NCBI RefSeq assembly: GCF_004363955.1
Contig: NZ_SNZR01000011.1
Coordinates: 372,001 to 436,000 of the forward strand
Source: Enterovirga rhinocerotis
GTDB lineage: Bacteria > Pseudomonadota > Alphaproteobacteria > Rhizobiales > Beijerinckiaceae
Reading direction: 5' to 3'
DNA length: 64,000 nucleotides
Shown in pieces: positions 43,149 to 51,876 of this stretch (position 1 is the stretch's first letter; every line of letters begins with the position of its first letter). The notes under the pieces are model-generated. The model searched no databases, had not been told where the DNA came from, and was given only the letters and a program-made list of their open reading frames with translations. A program made the position numbers and the translations under genes.

Positions 43149-43380
43149 CGTCCTCGCCGTCGCGCAGCCTGCGAAGTTCGGCGCCGCTATCGACCATGCC
43201 GCGGGTGCTTTGCGCTCGAATGCGATCGATCTCGGCGATCAGATCCGCCTTGGATGGCCGAGCCGCTTCGCGGAGGGCGCGCCGGGCGAATTCCTCCAGC
43301 GAGGTACCGCTCGCTCGGGCTTTCCGCCTGAGCTCCTGCACGACACCCTCCTCCAGGTTGCGTACGAGAACCTGCGCCAT
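43138..43380 (-). CDS. FitA-like ribbon-helix-helix antitoxin (VapB type)
   Basis: An 80-residue protein with an N-terminal ribbon-helix-helix: MAQVLVRNLEEGVVQELRRKA is the strand and first helix, SGTSLEEFARRAL the second helix. The C-terminal half (RPSKADLIAEIDRIRAQ) is charged and should wrap the PIN toxin. It is FitA/VapB-type and would neutralise the toxin encoded directly downstream, and repress the pair's own promoter. The 11-base overlap with the toxin gene shows coupling. Confidence 0.88.
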   Translation of the reverse strand: MAQVLVRNLEEGVVQELRRKARASGTSLEEFARRALREAARPSKADLIAEIDRIRAQSTRGMVDSGAELRRLRDGEDDGR

Positions 43381-43505
43381 TGCCGATCCCGGTCCATCCT
43401 TCCTGCTATCCGGACGATAGCACGTCGCCGCCCGCCCCGCCTTTGAAAAAGGGCCGCGGTGGGCTTACATTGTCCTGCATCAAGCAAGCCGCTTCGGGAT
43501 CCATC

Positions 43506-43886
43506 ATGGCCGCGTCTGGCTTCAAGGTCGTCACCCTCACCGATTCCGCCGCCGAGCGCGTGCGCTCGATCATGGCGCGGTCCGAGAAACCGATCGCGGG
43601 CCTTCGGGTCGGCGTGAAGAACGGCGGCTGCGCGGGCATGTCCTACACGATGGAATATGCCGATGCCGTCGGACCGCACGACGAGGTCGTCGAGGACAAG
43701 GGCGTCAAGATCCTGATCGACCCGAAGGCGATCATGTTCCTGCTCGGCACGCAGATGGATTTCCAGACGAGCAAGATGTCGTCGGGCTTCACCTTCAACA
43801 ACCCGAACCAGACCTCGGCCTGCGGCTGCGGCGAATCGGTCGCGATCACGCCGGCCTCCGCCGAGCGGCTCGGCGCTCCGGCCTGA
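43506..43886 (+). CDS. Iron-sulfur assembly A-type carrier (IscA/SufA/HesB family)
   Basis: A 126-residue A-type carrier. The three conserved cysteines occur as VKNGGCAGMSY and the C-terminal TSACGCGES, as in IscA/SufA. The N-terminal VTLTDSAAERVRSIM is typical. It accepts or delivers Fe-S clusters. In alphaproteobacteria the sufA gene usually ends the suf operon, but no suf gene is within the window, so it is a stand-alone copy. ATG at 43506 is chosen; the frame upstream is not conserved. Confidence 0.92.
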   Translation: MAASGFKVVTLTDSAAERVRSIMARSEKPIAGLRVGVKNGGCAGMSYTMEYADAVGPHDEVVEDKGVKILIDPKAIMFLLGTQMDFQTSKMSSGFTFNNPNQTSACGCGESVAITPASAERLGAPA

Positions 43887-43903
43887 CGCCTCGTCCGCCT
43901 GTC

Positions 43904-43953
43904 CCGGCGAAAGCCGGGGTCCGGGCCGGATTTTGAATCCCGGCCTTCGCCGG
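43904..43953. repeat. Inverted repeat downstream of the IscA-like gene
   Basis: CCGGCGAAAGCCGGG (43904-43918) and CCCGGCCTTCGCCGG (43939-43953) are 15-base arms with one mismatch, flanking a 20-base centre. This CCGGCGAAGGCCGGG type of palindrome is common between genes in related genomes. It may also serve as a terminator for the gene ending at 43886, though there is no U-tract. Confidence 0.6.
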
Positions 43954-44092
43954 AACGAGCGGCGGATGCCCCAGGCGGACATCGCGTCCTTGATGCTTCG
44001 TTGACGGTCCCGAGCGGATTGTCTCGGCGTCTCAACCTTCCCTTGAGCGAGCCCTGATATGGCACGGCGATGTCGTCGCCGGCCGTTCCCTG

Positions 44093-45526
44093 ATGGGCAT
44101 TGTCCTCACCTTCGCGCTGAACGCGGTTCTGAATCTCGTCGTCGGCCTCGTCGTGGCGGGCGTGCTCGGCCCCGCGGAGTACGGCCGGTTCGCCATCGCC
44201 TCGATGGCCGCGATCGTGCTGTTCACCGCCCTGTTCGACTGGGTCAGGCTCTCCGCCACGCGGTTCACCCATGGCGACGCGAAGGAGGCCGGCCTCGATG
44301 CCAGCCTCGATGCGGCCTATCTCGCGATGGTCGCGCTCGTCCTCGTCGGTGCCGCGGGCATCGCGGTGGCGGGGCCGAGCCTCGGCCTGCCGCCCGGTCT
44401 CGTCCTCGTGGTCGCCGTCGCCGCGGCCGCGACGGGCCTGATCGAGATCGGCGCGGCGCGGACCCGCGCCCTGTTCCTGAACGGCGCCTATATCCGCCTG
44501 ATCCTGGCGAAGAACGTGCTCGCCTTCGTCCTCATGGTCGCGGCGGCCTGGCTGACCCATAGCGCCCTCTGGGTGCTGGCGATGTTCGCCCTCGCGAACG
44601 GGCTCGCCTCGCTCGCATCCGGGAGGCGTCTGAGGCCGGTGCCGTCGGCGCTCTCGAAGGCGACGCGAAACCATCTCGCGACCTTCGCCCGCTACGGCTT
44701 TCCGATCGTCGTGGCCAATCTCGTCTATCAGGGGATCGTGCTCCTCAATCGGGGCGTCGTCGCGGATCGCTTCGGGTTCGCCGAGGCTGGCCAGTTGTCG
44801 CTCGCGACCGACCTGACGATCCGTCTCTTCCTGTCGGTCGGGGCGGCGCTCGACGCCTATCTCTTCCAGGTCGCCGTGCGGCGGCAGGCGGAGGAGGGCG
44901 AGGCGGAGGGGCGGCGGCAGATCGCCCTCAACATGCTGATCGTCCTCGCGGTCCTGTCCTTCCTCGGCGCATCCTATGCGGCCGCCATGCCGGCCCTGGA
45001 GGCCATCTTCGTGCCGCAGCAATTCCGCGGCTCGTTCGGCCCGCTCGCCCTGGCGATGCTGCCGGGCGTGCTCGCCTTCTGCTTCGGCCAGTTCGCCGTG
45101 GGCCCGGTCTTCCAGCTCACGCACCGGACCTCCGCGCTGCTCTGGACGACGCTCGTCGCGCTGGCCGTGGATGGAGTGCTGCTCTGGTTCGTTCCGGCCG
45201 AAGCTGGTCTCCTCGCCATCGCGGCCATCCACTCGCTGAGCCTCGCGGCGGGCCTCCTCGCCGCGCTCGTGACGGCCTCCTCGCTCCGGGGCTGCTGGCC
45301 AACCTTGGGCCAGGTGGGGACGGTCCTGCTCGCAGCCCTGCTCGCGCTCGGGGCGATGTGGCCGATGCGGAGCCTCGGCTCGCCGTGGCTCGCCTTGATC
45401 GCGGCCGGTCTCGTCGGGCCCGTCGTGTTCGCCGGGACGCTGTGGCTGCTCGACCTCGGCGGATTGCGCCAGGCCCTCGCATCCCAGGTCCGGCGGCTGC
45501 GCCGCGCCTCCGCTTCTCCGACATGA
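44093..45526 (+). CDS. Oligosaccharide flippase (Wzx/MATE-like)
   Basis: A 477-residue membrane protein with about 12-14 hydrophobic segments over its whole length. The start [29 protein letters not shown] is the classic Wzx/polysaccharide-synthesis flippase opening. It should flip a lipid-linked repeat unit across the inner membrane. The stop codon overlaps the ATG of the glycosyltransferase gene (ATGA). The gene is on its own with that partner; the rest of a polysaccharide locus is not visible. Confidence 0.88.
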   Translation: MGIVLTFALNAVLNLVVGLVVAGVLGPAEYGRFAIASMAAIVLFTALFDWVRLSATRFTHGDAKEAGLDASLDAAYLAMVALVLVGAAGIAVAGPSLGLPPGLVLVVAVAAAATGLIEIGAARTRALFLNGAYIRLILAKNVLAFVLMVAAAWLTHSALWVLAMFALANGLASLASGRRLRPVPSALSKATRNHLATFARYGFPIVVANLVYQGIVLLNRGVVADRFGFAEAGQLSLATDLTIRLFLSVGAALDAYLFQVAVRRQAEEGEAEGRRQIALNMLIVLAVLSFLGASYAAAMPALEAIFVPQQFRGSFGPLALAMLPGVLAFCFGQFAVGPVFQLTHRTSALLWTTLVALAVDGVLLWFVPAEAGLLAIAAIHSLSLAAGLLAALVTASSLRGCWPTLGQVGTVLLAALLALGAMWPMRSLGSPWLALIAAGLVGPVVFAGTLWLLDLGGLRQALASQVRRLRRASASPT

Positions 45527-46425
45527 GGACGCCGGGCATGAGTGGAAACCGTCTTGCGGTCATCGTCGCGACGAAGGGGAGGGCGCCTCTCGCCGGCACG
45601 CTCGTCGACAGCCTGTTCGCGCAGACGCGGCCGCCCGAGACCGTGATCGTCGTCGGCTCCGAGGCGGCCGACCTGCCGGCCCTCGATCCGGCCCGCCCGG
45701 AGGTGACGGCCTTCGTCGGCCGGACCGGCTCCTCGCTCCAGCGCAACGACGGGCTTGCGCTCGTCCGCGACACGCATGACGTCGTCGCGTTCTTCGACGA
45801 CGACTTCATCCCGTCCCGGTTCTGGCTGGACCATGCCGTCGCGGCCTTCGCCGCGAGGCCGGATCTCGGCGGCTTGACCGGCATCGTCCTCGCCGACGGC
45901 GCGAAGGGGCCGGGGATCGCGCTCGACGAGGGGCGGGCCATCGTCGCCGAGGCCGATCGCGCACCGGAGGCGCAGGGAAGTGCGCTCGACGAAAGCTTCG
46001 GTCCCTATGGCTGCAACATGGCCTTCCGGACGAGCGCCATCGCGGGCCTTTCCTTCGACGAGGCGCTGCCTCTCTACGCGTGGCTCGAGGATTTCGATTT
46101 CGGCGGCCAGATCCGCCGGCGCGGCGGCCGCACGGCTCGGGCCGAGGCGCTGTGGGGCGTCCATCTCGGCAACAAGACGGGGCGCGAACGGGGCGCCCGC
46201 CTCGGCTATTCGCAGATCGCCAACGCGGCCTACCTCGCCCGGAAGGGCAACGTCTCCTCGGTCGAACTGGCGAGGCTGGCCTTCCGGAACCTCGCGGCCA
46301 ACGCGATCTGTTCGCTGCGGCCGGAGCCGCATGTCGACAGGGCGGGCCGATTGCGGGGGAATCTCCTGGCGGTCGCAGACCTGTTGCGAGGCCGCATCAG
46401 GCCCGAGCGCATCCTCGATCTTTGA
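45523..46425 (+). CDS. Glycosyltransferase family 2
   Basis: A 300-residue GT-A glycosyltransferase. The nucleotide-sugar binding start is LAVIVATKGRAPLAGTLVDSL, the metal-binding DxD-type motif is VAFFDDDFIPS, the acceptor part has GPYGCNMAFRTSAI, and the likely catalytic base is in WLEDFDFGGQI. The C-terminus has no membrane helix. The ATG overlaps the flippase stop (ATGA). It probably adds a sugar to the lipid-linked product exported by that flippase. Confidence 0.88.
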   Translation: MRTPGMSGNRLAVIVATKGRAPLAGTLVDSLFAQTRPPETVIVVGSEAADLPALDPARPEVTAFVGRTGSSLQRNDGLALVRDTHDVVAFFDDDFIPSRFWLDHAVAAFAARPDLGGLTGIVLADGAKGPGIALDEGRAIVAEADRAPEAQGSALDESFGPYGCNMAFRTSAIAGLSFDEALPLYAWLEDFDFGGQIRRRGGRTARAEALWGVHLGNKTGRERGARLGYSQIANAAYLARKGNVSSVELARLAFRNLAANAICSLRPEPHVDRAGRLRGNLLAVADLLRGRIRPERILDL

Positions 46426-46439
46426 GGACGGAGGGCGGC

Positions 46440-47489
46440 TCAGGCCGCGCTGGCGAGCGGGGGCTCGTCCAGGTCCCAATCGGCGAAGGAGGCGTTCCGC
46501 CCGGCCTGCTTGGCTCTGTACATGCAGGAATCGGCGCGTTCGAGGAGCGTCGTCGCCGTGTCGCCCGGCCGGAGTTCCGCGAGCCCGAGCGAGATCGTGA
46601 CGCGGCCGAGCGATTCGCCCGTCGAGCGCTTCAGGAGTTCCCGGCCCATGACGTTGCGGCGGATCTTCTCCGCGCAGGCGAAAGCCTCGCCGGGTCCGAT
46701 TCCGGGGGCCAGCATCGCGAATTCCTCGCCCCCGAAACGGGCGAGCGTCGCGCCGACGGTGACGTGCTCACGCATCGCCGCTCCGACGAGCCGCAGGACC
46801 TGGTCGCCGGTAAGGTGCCCATAGGTGTCGTTGAAGCGCTTGAAATGGTCGATGTCGATCACGGTCAGGATGAGGGGCGCGCGTTCCGCCGAGGCGTGAG
46901 CGACGTTCGCCGCCAGCGTCATCTCGAAGTGCTTGCGGTTCGCAAGTCCCGTCAGCGCGTCGGTCAGGCTCTCCGTCCGCACTTCTTCCAACACCTTGTG
47001 AAGGGATTCCACTTCTCCGCGCGAGATCTTCAGCCGCTGTTCGAGTTCCTGGTTGCTCGCCGCGACGGCGCGGGTGGCGCCGATCAGGGTCTCGACGATT
47101 TCCTTCATCTGGGTCTTCTCGAGGCCGGGCTGAAGGTTGCTCTGGATCGCCTCGAGCGAGACGCCGTATTCCGAGGTCGAGCCGGCGGCGGCTTCGATCA
47201 GGTTGATGACGCGCCCCATCTCCATGAGAAGGCGCGAGCCCACCTTGTCGGTCTCCTCGCTCAGGGCCATCGTGCCGATGTGAGCCGCGTAGAGGCGGTC
47301 GATATCGTCCGCCGCGAGAAACAGGTTCTCCGACAGGTGGGATTTGACGGCTTCGTTGAGGCGCGGCCTCAGCCCCGTGACGTAGGTGTACCAGAGTTCA
47401 TAGGATTGCGGCGACGCGCCGCGCGCATAGGCGCGCATCAGCTCCCACGCCCGTTCACCGATGGCGATGGTCCTGTCGACCCTCTTCAT
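46440..47489 (-). CDS. Diguanylate cyclase (GGDEF domain)
   Basis: A 349-residue protein. The GGDEF domain covers about residues 185-335 with the active GGEEF motif (LARFGGEEFAML), LTDALTGLANRKHFE at its start and IDIDHFKRFNDTYGH. An intact RxxD inhibitory site five residues before GGEEF is absent (the region is VTVGATLAR), so product inhibition is unlikely. The first ~170 residues are helical with no known sensor domain, ending in a coiled-coil linker (NQELEQRLKISRGEVESLHK). The start with a GGGGAG site at 47489 is chosen over upstream ones. It makes cyclic di-GMP, controlling motility or biofilm. Confidence 0.92.
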   Translation of the reverse strand: MKRVDRTIAIGERAWELMRAYARGASPQSYELWYTYVTGLRPRLNEAVKSHLSENLFLAADDIDRLYAAHIGTMALSEETDKVGSRLLMEMGRVINLIEAAAGSTSEYGVSLEAIQSNLQPGLEKTQMKEIVETLIGATRAVAASNQELEQRLKISRGEVESLHKVLEEVRTESLTDALTGLANRKHFEMTLAANVAHASAERAPLILTVIDIDHFKRFNDTYGHLTGDQVLRLVGAAMREHVTVGATLARFGGEEFAMLAPGIGPGEAFACAEKIRRNVMGRELLKRSTGESLGRVTISLGLAELRPGDTATTLLERADSCMYRAKQAGRNASFADWDLDEPPLASAA

Positions 47490-47660
47490 GGTCGTCTCCC
47501 CGACCGCCGAACTTCTGCGGTCGCGCTTCAACTAGGGCGGGAGAATGCATGGCGTCTGCGAAGGACAGGTTAAGCGGGGCTGCCTTCTATGTGTCATTAA
47601 ACGTACAAAACCGCCGGCCTGACGGGATCGACGGCCGCGACCCCCCGCGGCCGGCCTTTG

Positions 47661-49181
47661 TCAGGCGCTCGATTTGGGGCGCACGGGCCGGGCCAGGAAG
47701 GCCGGAACGTGATCGCCGAGCCCGACCACCGTCCGGCCGTCATCGGACGAGTCCGCACGAGGGTTGCGGCGGCGGCCAGGTTCTTGAGGCGCCGGCGAGG
47801 CGGCGCGGGGCGCAGGCTGCTCGCGGACACGGGCGGGGCGTTCTTCCGCCACCTCCTCATGGATGGGCGGGCGTGGATCGCTTCGGCCCTCCGACGGGCT
47901 GCGCTCACGGCGGGGCCGGGCACTGCGCTCGCCGCGTCCGGGCTTCTCGGACCGTTCGGCGCGCTCGGCACGGCCGGTCCGCTCGGTGCGCCCGCCTCGC
48001 GCGCTGCGTCCGCCGCGTCCGCTCCGGGGCCGCGACTCGCCTTCGGGAAGGTCTGCGACACTGGGGCCCTGCCATTCGACGCTCTGGCCGATCAGGCTCT
48101 CGATGGCGGCGAGCGACTTCTCGTCGCCGGGCGCGATCAGGGTGAAGGCGTGGCCCGTCCGTCCGGCCCGTCCGGTCCGGCCGATCCGATGGACGTAATC
48201 CTCGGCGTGGTGGGGGACGTCGTAGTTGAAGACGTGGCTCACGGCCGGGATGTCGAGCCCGCGGGCCGCGACGTCGCTCGCGACGAGGAGCGGAATCTCC
48301 CCGGTCCGGAACTTGTCGAGCGCCGCCATGCGGGCGCGCTGGTCGAGGTCGCCGTGGAGGGCGCCGGCGCTGAAGCCGTGCTTCTGCAGGGATTTGTGCA
48401 GGATCGCGACTTCGCGCTTGCGGTTGCAGAAGATGATCGCGTTCTTGAAGTCGGCCGAGTTGCGGATCAGGTCGCGCAGGCTCTCGCGCTTCTCGTGGCC
48501 GTCGGCACCGGTCGCGACGAGGCGCTGGGTGATCGTCGTCGCCGCGGAGGCGGGCCGGGCGACCTCGGTCCTCACCGGATTGTGCAGGAAGGTATCGGCG
48601 AGGCGCTGGATCTCGGGGGGCATCGTCGCCGAGAAGAACAGCGTCTGGCGCGTGAACGGGACGAGTTTCGCGATCCGCTCGATATCCGGGATGAAGCCCA
48701 TGTCGAGCATGCGGTCGGCTTCGTCGATCACGAAGAGCTCGACGCCCGTCAGCAGCAGCTTTCCGCGTTCGATATGGTCGAGCAGGCGGCCCGGCGTCGC
48801 GATCAGCACGTCGACACCGCGGGCGATCTTCGTGTCCTGATCGGAGAAGGACACGCCGCCGATGAGGAGCGCGACCGACAGGTTGTGATTGGCGCCGTAG
48901 CGCTCGAAATTCTCGACGACCTGGGCTGCGAGCTCGCGCGTCGGCTCCAGGATGAGCGTGCGGGGCATGCGTGCCCGCGCCCGCCCCGTCTCGAGCAGCG
49001 TCAGCATCGGCAGCACGAAGGCGGCCGTCTTGCCTGTCCCCGTCTGGGCGATGCCGAGAACGTCGCGGCGGGCGAGGACGTGAGGGATGGCCTGGGACTG
49101 GATCGGAGTGGGCTGGTCGTAGCCTGCGGCTGCGACTGCTCCTAGGACCTTCTCGCTCAGACCGAGATCAGCAAAAGACAT
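47661..49181 (-). CDS. DEAD-box ATP-dependent RNA helicase (RhlE-like)
   Basis: A 506-residue helicase. All core motifs are visible: Q motif TPIQSQAIP, I AQTGTGKTAAF, Ia PTRELAAQV, II VIDEADRMLDMG, III SATMPPE, IV region AIIFCNRKREV, V TDVAARGLDIP-like SDVAARGLDIP, VI HRIGRTGRAGRTG. The C-terminal ~130 residues are Arg/Gly/Ser-rich and disordered, a basic RNA-binding tail. It is likely to remodel rRNA or mRNA, often induced by cold. It is divergent from the AmpG-like MFS gene over a 353-base spacer. Confidence 0.93.
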   Translation of the reverse strand: MSFADLGLSEKVLGAVAAAGYDQPTPIQSQAIPHVLARRDVLGIAQTGTGKTAAFVLPMLTLLETGRARARMPRTLILEPTRELAAQVVENFERYGANHNLSVALLIGGVSFSDQDTKIARGVDVLIATPGRLLDHIERGKLLLTGVELFVIDEADRMLDMGFIPDIERIAKLVPFTRQTLFFSATMPPEIQRLADTFLHNPVRTEVARPASAATTITQRLVATGADGHEKRESLRDLIRNSADFKNAIIFCNRKREVAILHKSLQKHGFSAGALHGDLDQRARMAALDKFRTGEIPLLVASDVAARGLDIPAVSHVFNYDVPHHAEDYVHRIGRTGRAGRTGHAFTLIAPGDEKSLAAIESLIGQSVEWQGPSVADLPEGESRPRSGRGGRSARGGRTERTGRAERAERSEKPGRGERSARPRRERSPSEGRSDPRPPIHEEVAEERPARVREQPAPRAASPAPQEPGRRRNPRADSSDDGRTVVGLGDHVPAFLARPVRPKSSA

Positions 49182-49534
49182 ACAGGGGAGAGACCATGCA
49201 GGGTGCGCGCTTGCGGACCCTCGACAGAGACCGGAGCGTCCTCACGGATACTCCGGAGATGACGCCAGCAAGCGGCGGCACCTGCGGCCGCGCTGACCTG
49301 GGCGTATAGCCCGAGGAGGGCGGGCGCTGTCAATAAGGAAGATGACAGTGCACCTTACGATGGCATGCCGCGAAGATCGCATGCCGTGCCGGCATGCGTG
49401 CCTGGCAGCCTTTGGCCTGCGACATCGAGGAAGTGCTCCGTCGGTCGCAGTGTTCGCCGTCGACTGCCCTTCTTTAACCATCCATCGACGATACCGGATG
49501 GGATGGCCGGCTGCGACCGGCGCGCGAGACCGGC
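49182..49534. other. Long divergent spacer with a hairpin
   Basis: 353 bases with no gene between the DEAD-box helicase and the AmpG-like transporter, which diverge. Besides promoters for both, it holds a perfect inverted repeat CGCATGCCG-TGC-CGGCATGCG at 49378-49398 and a further GGCATGCC copy at 49362-49369. The helicase should have a long leader, as cold-shock helicase genes often do; no structured RNA family is recognised. Confidence 0.5.
49378..49398. promoter_or_regulatory. Perfect 9+3+9 inverted repeat in the helicase/MFS spacer
   Basis: CGCATGCCG TGC CGGCATGCG: nine-base arms, perfect pairing, three-base centre. Another GGCATGCC lies about ten bases to the left. It may be a protein-binding site or an RNA hairpin in the MFS leader. 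Confidence 0.45.
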
Positions 49535-50887
49535 ATGCTGACGAAGCTCCGTCCCTATCTCGACCGGCGCGTCATGCTGATGCTGGCGCTCGGCTTCTCC
49601 TGCGGCCTGCCGTTCCTGCTGGTGGCAGGCACCTTCAGCGCGCGTCTCGCCACGGCCGAGATCGACATCAAGGCGATCGGGCTCTTCGCCTATCTGCTTC
49701 TGCCGTACAGCCTGAAGTTCCTCTGGGCGCCGATCGTGGACGCGATCGATCTGCCGTTCCTCTCCCGCCGGCTCGGCCGCAGGCGGTCCTGGATGGTGGC
49801 TTCGCAGGTCTGCGTCGCCCTCGCGCTTCTCGCCATGGCAGCCGCCGACCCGATCTCCAGCCTTCCGCTGCTCGGTCTCGCCGCCTTCCTGATGGCGTTC
49901 TCGGCCGCGACGCAAGACATCGTCATCGACGCCTGGCGCATCGAATCGACGCCCGTCGAGCGCCAGGGGCTGATGCTCGCCGCCTACCAGCTCGGCTATC
50001 GTCTCGCGCTGATCACGGCGGGAGCCGGAGCGCTCATCCTCGTCAGCGAACTCGCCGGGCCGGATGCGGCGAAGGAGGCGATGTCGGCCTCCTGGAAGGT
50101 CGCCTATCTCGTGATGGCGGCGCTGATGCTGGTCGGGATCACGGCCTCCCTGCTCGCCCCGGCTCCGCCCGAGGCGGCTCCCGCAGCCGGCAAGCCGCGC
50201 GAGCCCTTCCATTTCGGGCGCGCCATCGTCGCCCCGCTGGCCGATCTCTACCGCCGCCAGGGGCCGCGCCTGATCGCGGTGCTGGCGCTCGTCGCCTTCT
50301 ATCGGCTCCCGGATTTCGTCTCGGGCGTGATGGCGAACCCGTTCTACATCAAGATGGGCTACACGCTGCCGCAGATCGCCGCCGTCTCGAAGCTCTACGG
50401 CATCTGGGTCGGGATGCTCGGCGCCTTCGTCGGAGGATGGGCGATCATCCGCTACGGCCTCTATCCGGTGCTGATCGCCGGGGCGATCGCGGGCGCGGCC
50501 TCCAATCTCGCCTTCTCCTGGCTGGCCATGGGGCCGCCGGAGGTCTGGCGGCTGACGGTCGCGATCTCGGTCGAGAACTTCTCCGGCACCTTCGCGGGCA
50601 CGGCGCTGATGGCCTACATGTCGAGCCTGACGGGCCTCGGCTTCGCCGCCACCCAATATGCGCTGCTCTCCTCGCTCTATGCGCTGCCGGGCAAGCTCGT
50701 CTCGGGCCTGTCGGGCTTCATGGTCGCGGCCTGGGGGTTCCCGGTCTTCTTCGCGGCTACGGCGGCCGTCGGTCTTCCGGTCGTCATCCTCGCGATCCTC
50801 TTCGGGCGAGGGGAGGCCGAGAAGGAAGCCGGGCCCGGCTCGGATGCCGGGGCGCCGGACGCGGTCTCGCCGCCCCGCCCCGCCTGA
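49535..50887 (+). CDS. AmpG-like MFS transporter
   Basis: A 450-residue MFS permease with 12 hydrophobic segments. AmpG-group marks are LGFSCGLPFLLVAGTFSARL at the start, PYSLKFLWAPIVDAIDLPFL with the LGRRRSWM loop, and FSAATQDIVIDAWRIE in helix 4. AmpG proteins bring anhydromuropeptides into the cytoplasm for cell-wall recycling. The TPR-methyltransferase gene starts 44 bases downstream. Confidence 0.88.
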   Translation: MLTKLRPYLDRRVMLMLALGFSCGLPFLLVAGTFSARLATAEIDIKAIGLFAYLLLPYSLKFLWAPIVDAIDLPFLSRRLGRRRSWMVASQVCVALALLAMAAADPISSLPLLGLAAFLMAFSAATQDIVIDAWRIESTPVERQGLMLAAYQLGYRLALITAGAGALILVSELAGPDAAKEAMSASWKVAYLVMAALMLVGITASLLAPAPPEAAPAAGKPREPFHFGRAIVAPLADLYRRQGPRLIAVLALVAFYRLPDFVSGVMANPFYIKMGYTLPQIAAVSKLYGIWVGMLGAFVGGWAIIRYGLYPVLIAGAIAGAASNLAFSWLAMGPPEVWRLTVAISVENFSGTFAGTALMAYMSSLTGLGFAATQYALLSSLYALPGKLVSGLSGFMVAAWGFPVFFAATAAVGLPVVILAILFGRGEAEKEAGPGSDAGAPDAVSPPRPA

Positions 50888-50931
50888 CCGGGTGGATCGC
50901 CGGTTTCGGGCGCGGCTCCGCGAGTTTCAGC

Positions 50932-51846
50932 ATGGATGCCTCCGGCGAGGACCTCGCCTCTTCCGACGCGGCCGCTGTCGATGCCGCCCTGACGGCGGGC
51001 GATCCCGCCACCGCGGTGCGCCTTGCGCGTCAGGCCATCGCGCTCGCGCCGCGTTGTCCGGCGATCTGGTTCGGGCTCGGCGCGGCGCGCGAGTCGCAAT
51101 ATCGGGGCGCGCGCAGCATCGACGAGGCGGTCGAAACCTACCGCGACGCCCTCGCCGCCTTCGACATGGCCCTGCTGCGGGACCCTGCCGATTGCCGCGG
51201 TGCCGCCCTGCGGCTGGCTCGGCTCGGGATCGGCGATCCGCTCGCGGCGATGTCGCCGGATCATGTTCGCGCGCTGTTCGACGACGAGGAGGCCCGCATC
51301 GAGCGGCGGCCGGCTCCGTTTCACGACGCCCTCCGCCGGGCCGCGGGCGAGCTGGGGCGGCAGGCCCTCTTCGCCCACGCGCTCGATCTCGGCTGCGGCA
51401 CGGGCCTCGGCGCCGAGACGGTCCGGCCGCAATGTGCCCACCTGGCCGGGATCGACCTCTCGCCCGCCATGCTCGCCGAGGCGCGTCGCAGCGGGCTCTA
51501 CGATGACCTCGCCGAGGGCGACCTCCTCGATTGGCTGGCCGAGCGGCCGGATGGCTCGGCCGACCTCGTCCTCGCCGACGACGTCTTCGCCTATCTCGGG
51601 GAACTCTGGCCGGTCTTCTCGGAGACGGCGCGCGTGCTCGCCGAGGGAGGGCTCTTTGCCTTCACCGCGCGATCGCACGAGGGCAGGGGGACGATCCTCG
51701 GCGAGGATCTCCGCTACGCCCATGCCGAGGCCCATCTTGCCGATCTCGCCGCGTCGCACGGGCTCCGCCTCGTCCTGTCCGAGGCGCGGCCATGCGAGGA
51801 TCGTGGGCGGCCGGTGCCGGGCCTGCTGGTGGTGCTGGCGCGCTGA
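50932..51846 (+). CDS. TPR-methyltransferase
   Basis: A 304-residue protein of two parts: residues ~1-95 are TPR-like helices (LRQAI, PAIWFGLGAARESQ patterns), and residues ~145-300 form a class I SAM-methyltransferase with motif I ALDLGCGTGLGAETV, then GIDLSPAMLAEAR and DLVLADDVFAYLGEL. Such TPR-methyltransferase proteins are widespread in alphaproteobacteria; no substrate is known. The upstream AmpG-like gene is on the same strand, but the relation is unclear. Confidence 0.85.
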   Translation: MDASGEDLASSDAAAVDAALTAGDPATAVRLARQAIALAPRCPAIWFGLGAARESQYRGARSIDEAVETYRDALAAFDMALLRDPADCRGAALRLARLGIGDPLAAMSPDHVRALFDDEEARIERRPAPFHDALRRAAGELGRQALFAHALDLGCGTGLGAETVRPQCAHLAGIDLSPAMLAEARRSGLYDDLAEGDLLDWLAERPDGSADLVLADDVFAYLGELWPVFSETARVLAEGGLFAFTARSHEGRGTILGEDLRYAHAEAHLADLAASHGLRLVLSEARPCEDRGRPVPGLLVVLAR

Positions 51847-51876
51847 CGGCCGCGCCTTCGAGCGGAGAGCCGCGCT

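Noticed and set aside
49342-51846. A long plus-strand frame joining the AmpG region with the methyltransferase
   Set aside because: Only the segment from the ATG at 50932 is the real gene; the earlier part is a shadow of the AmpG-like gene.
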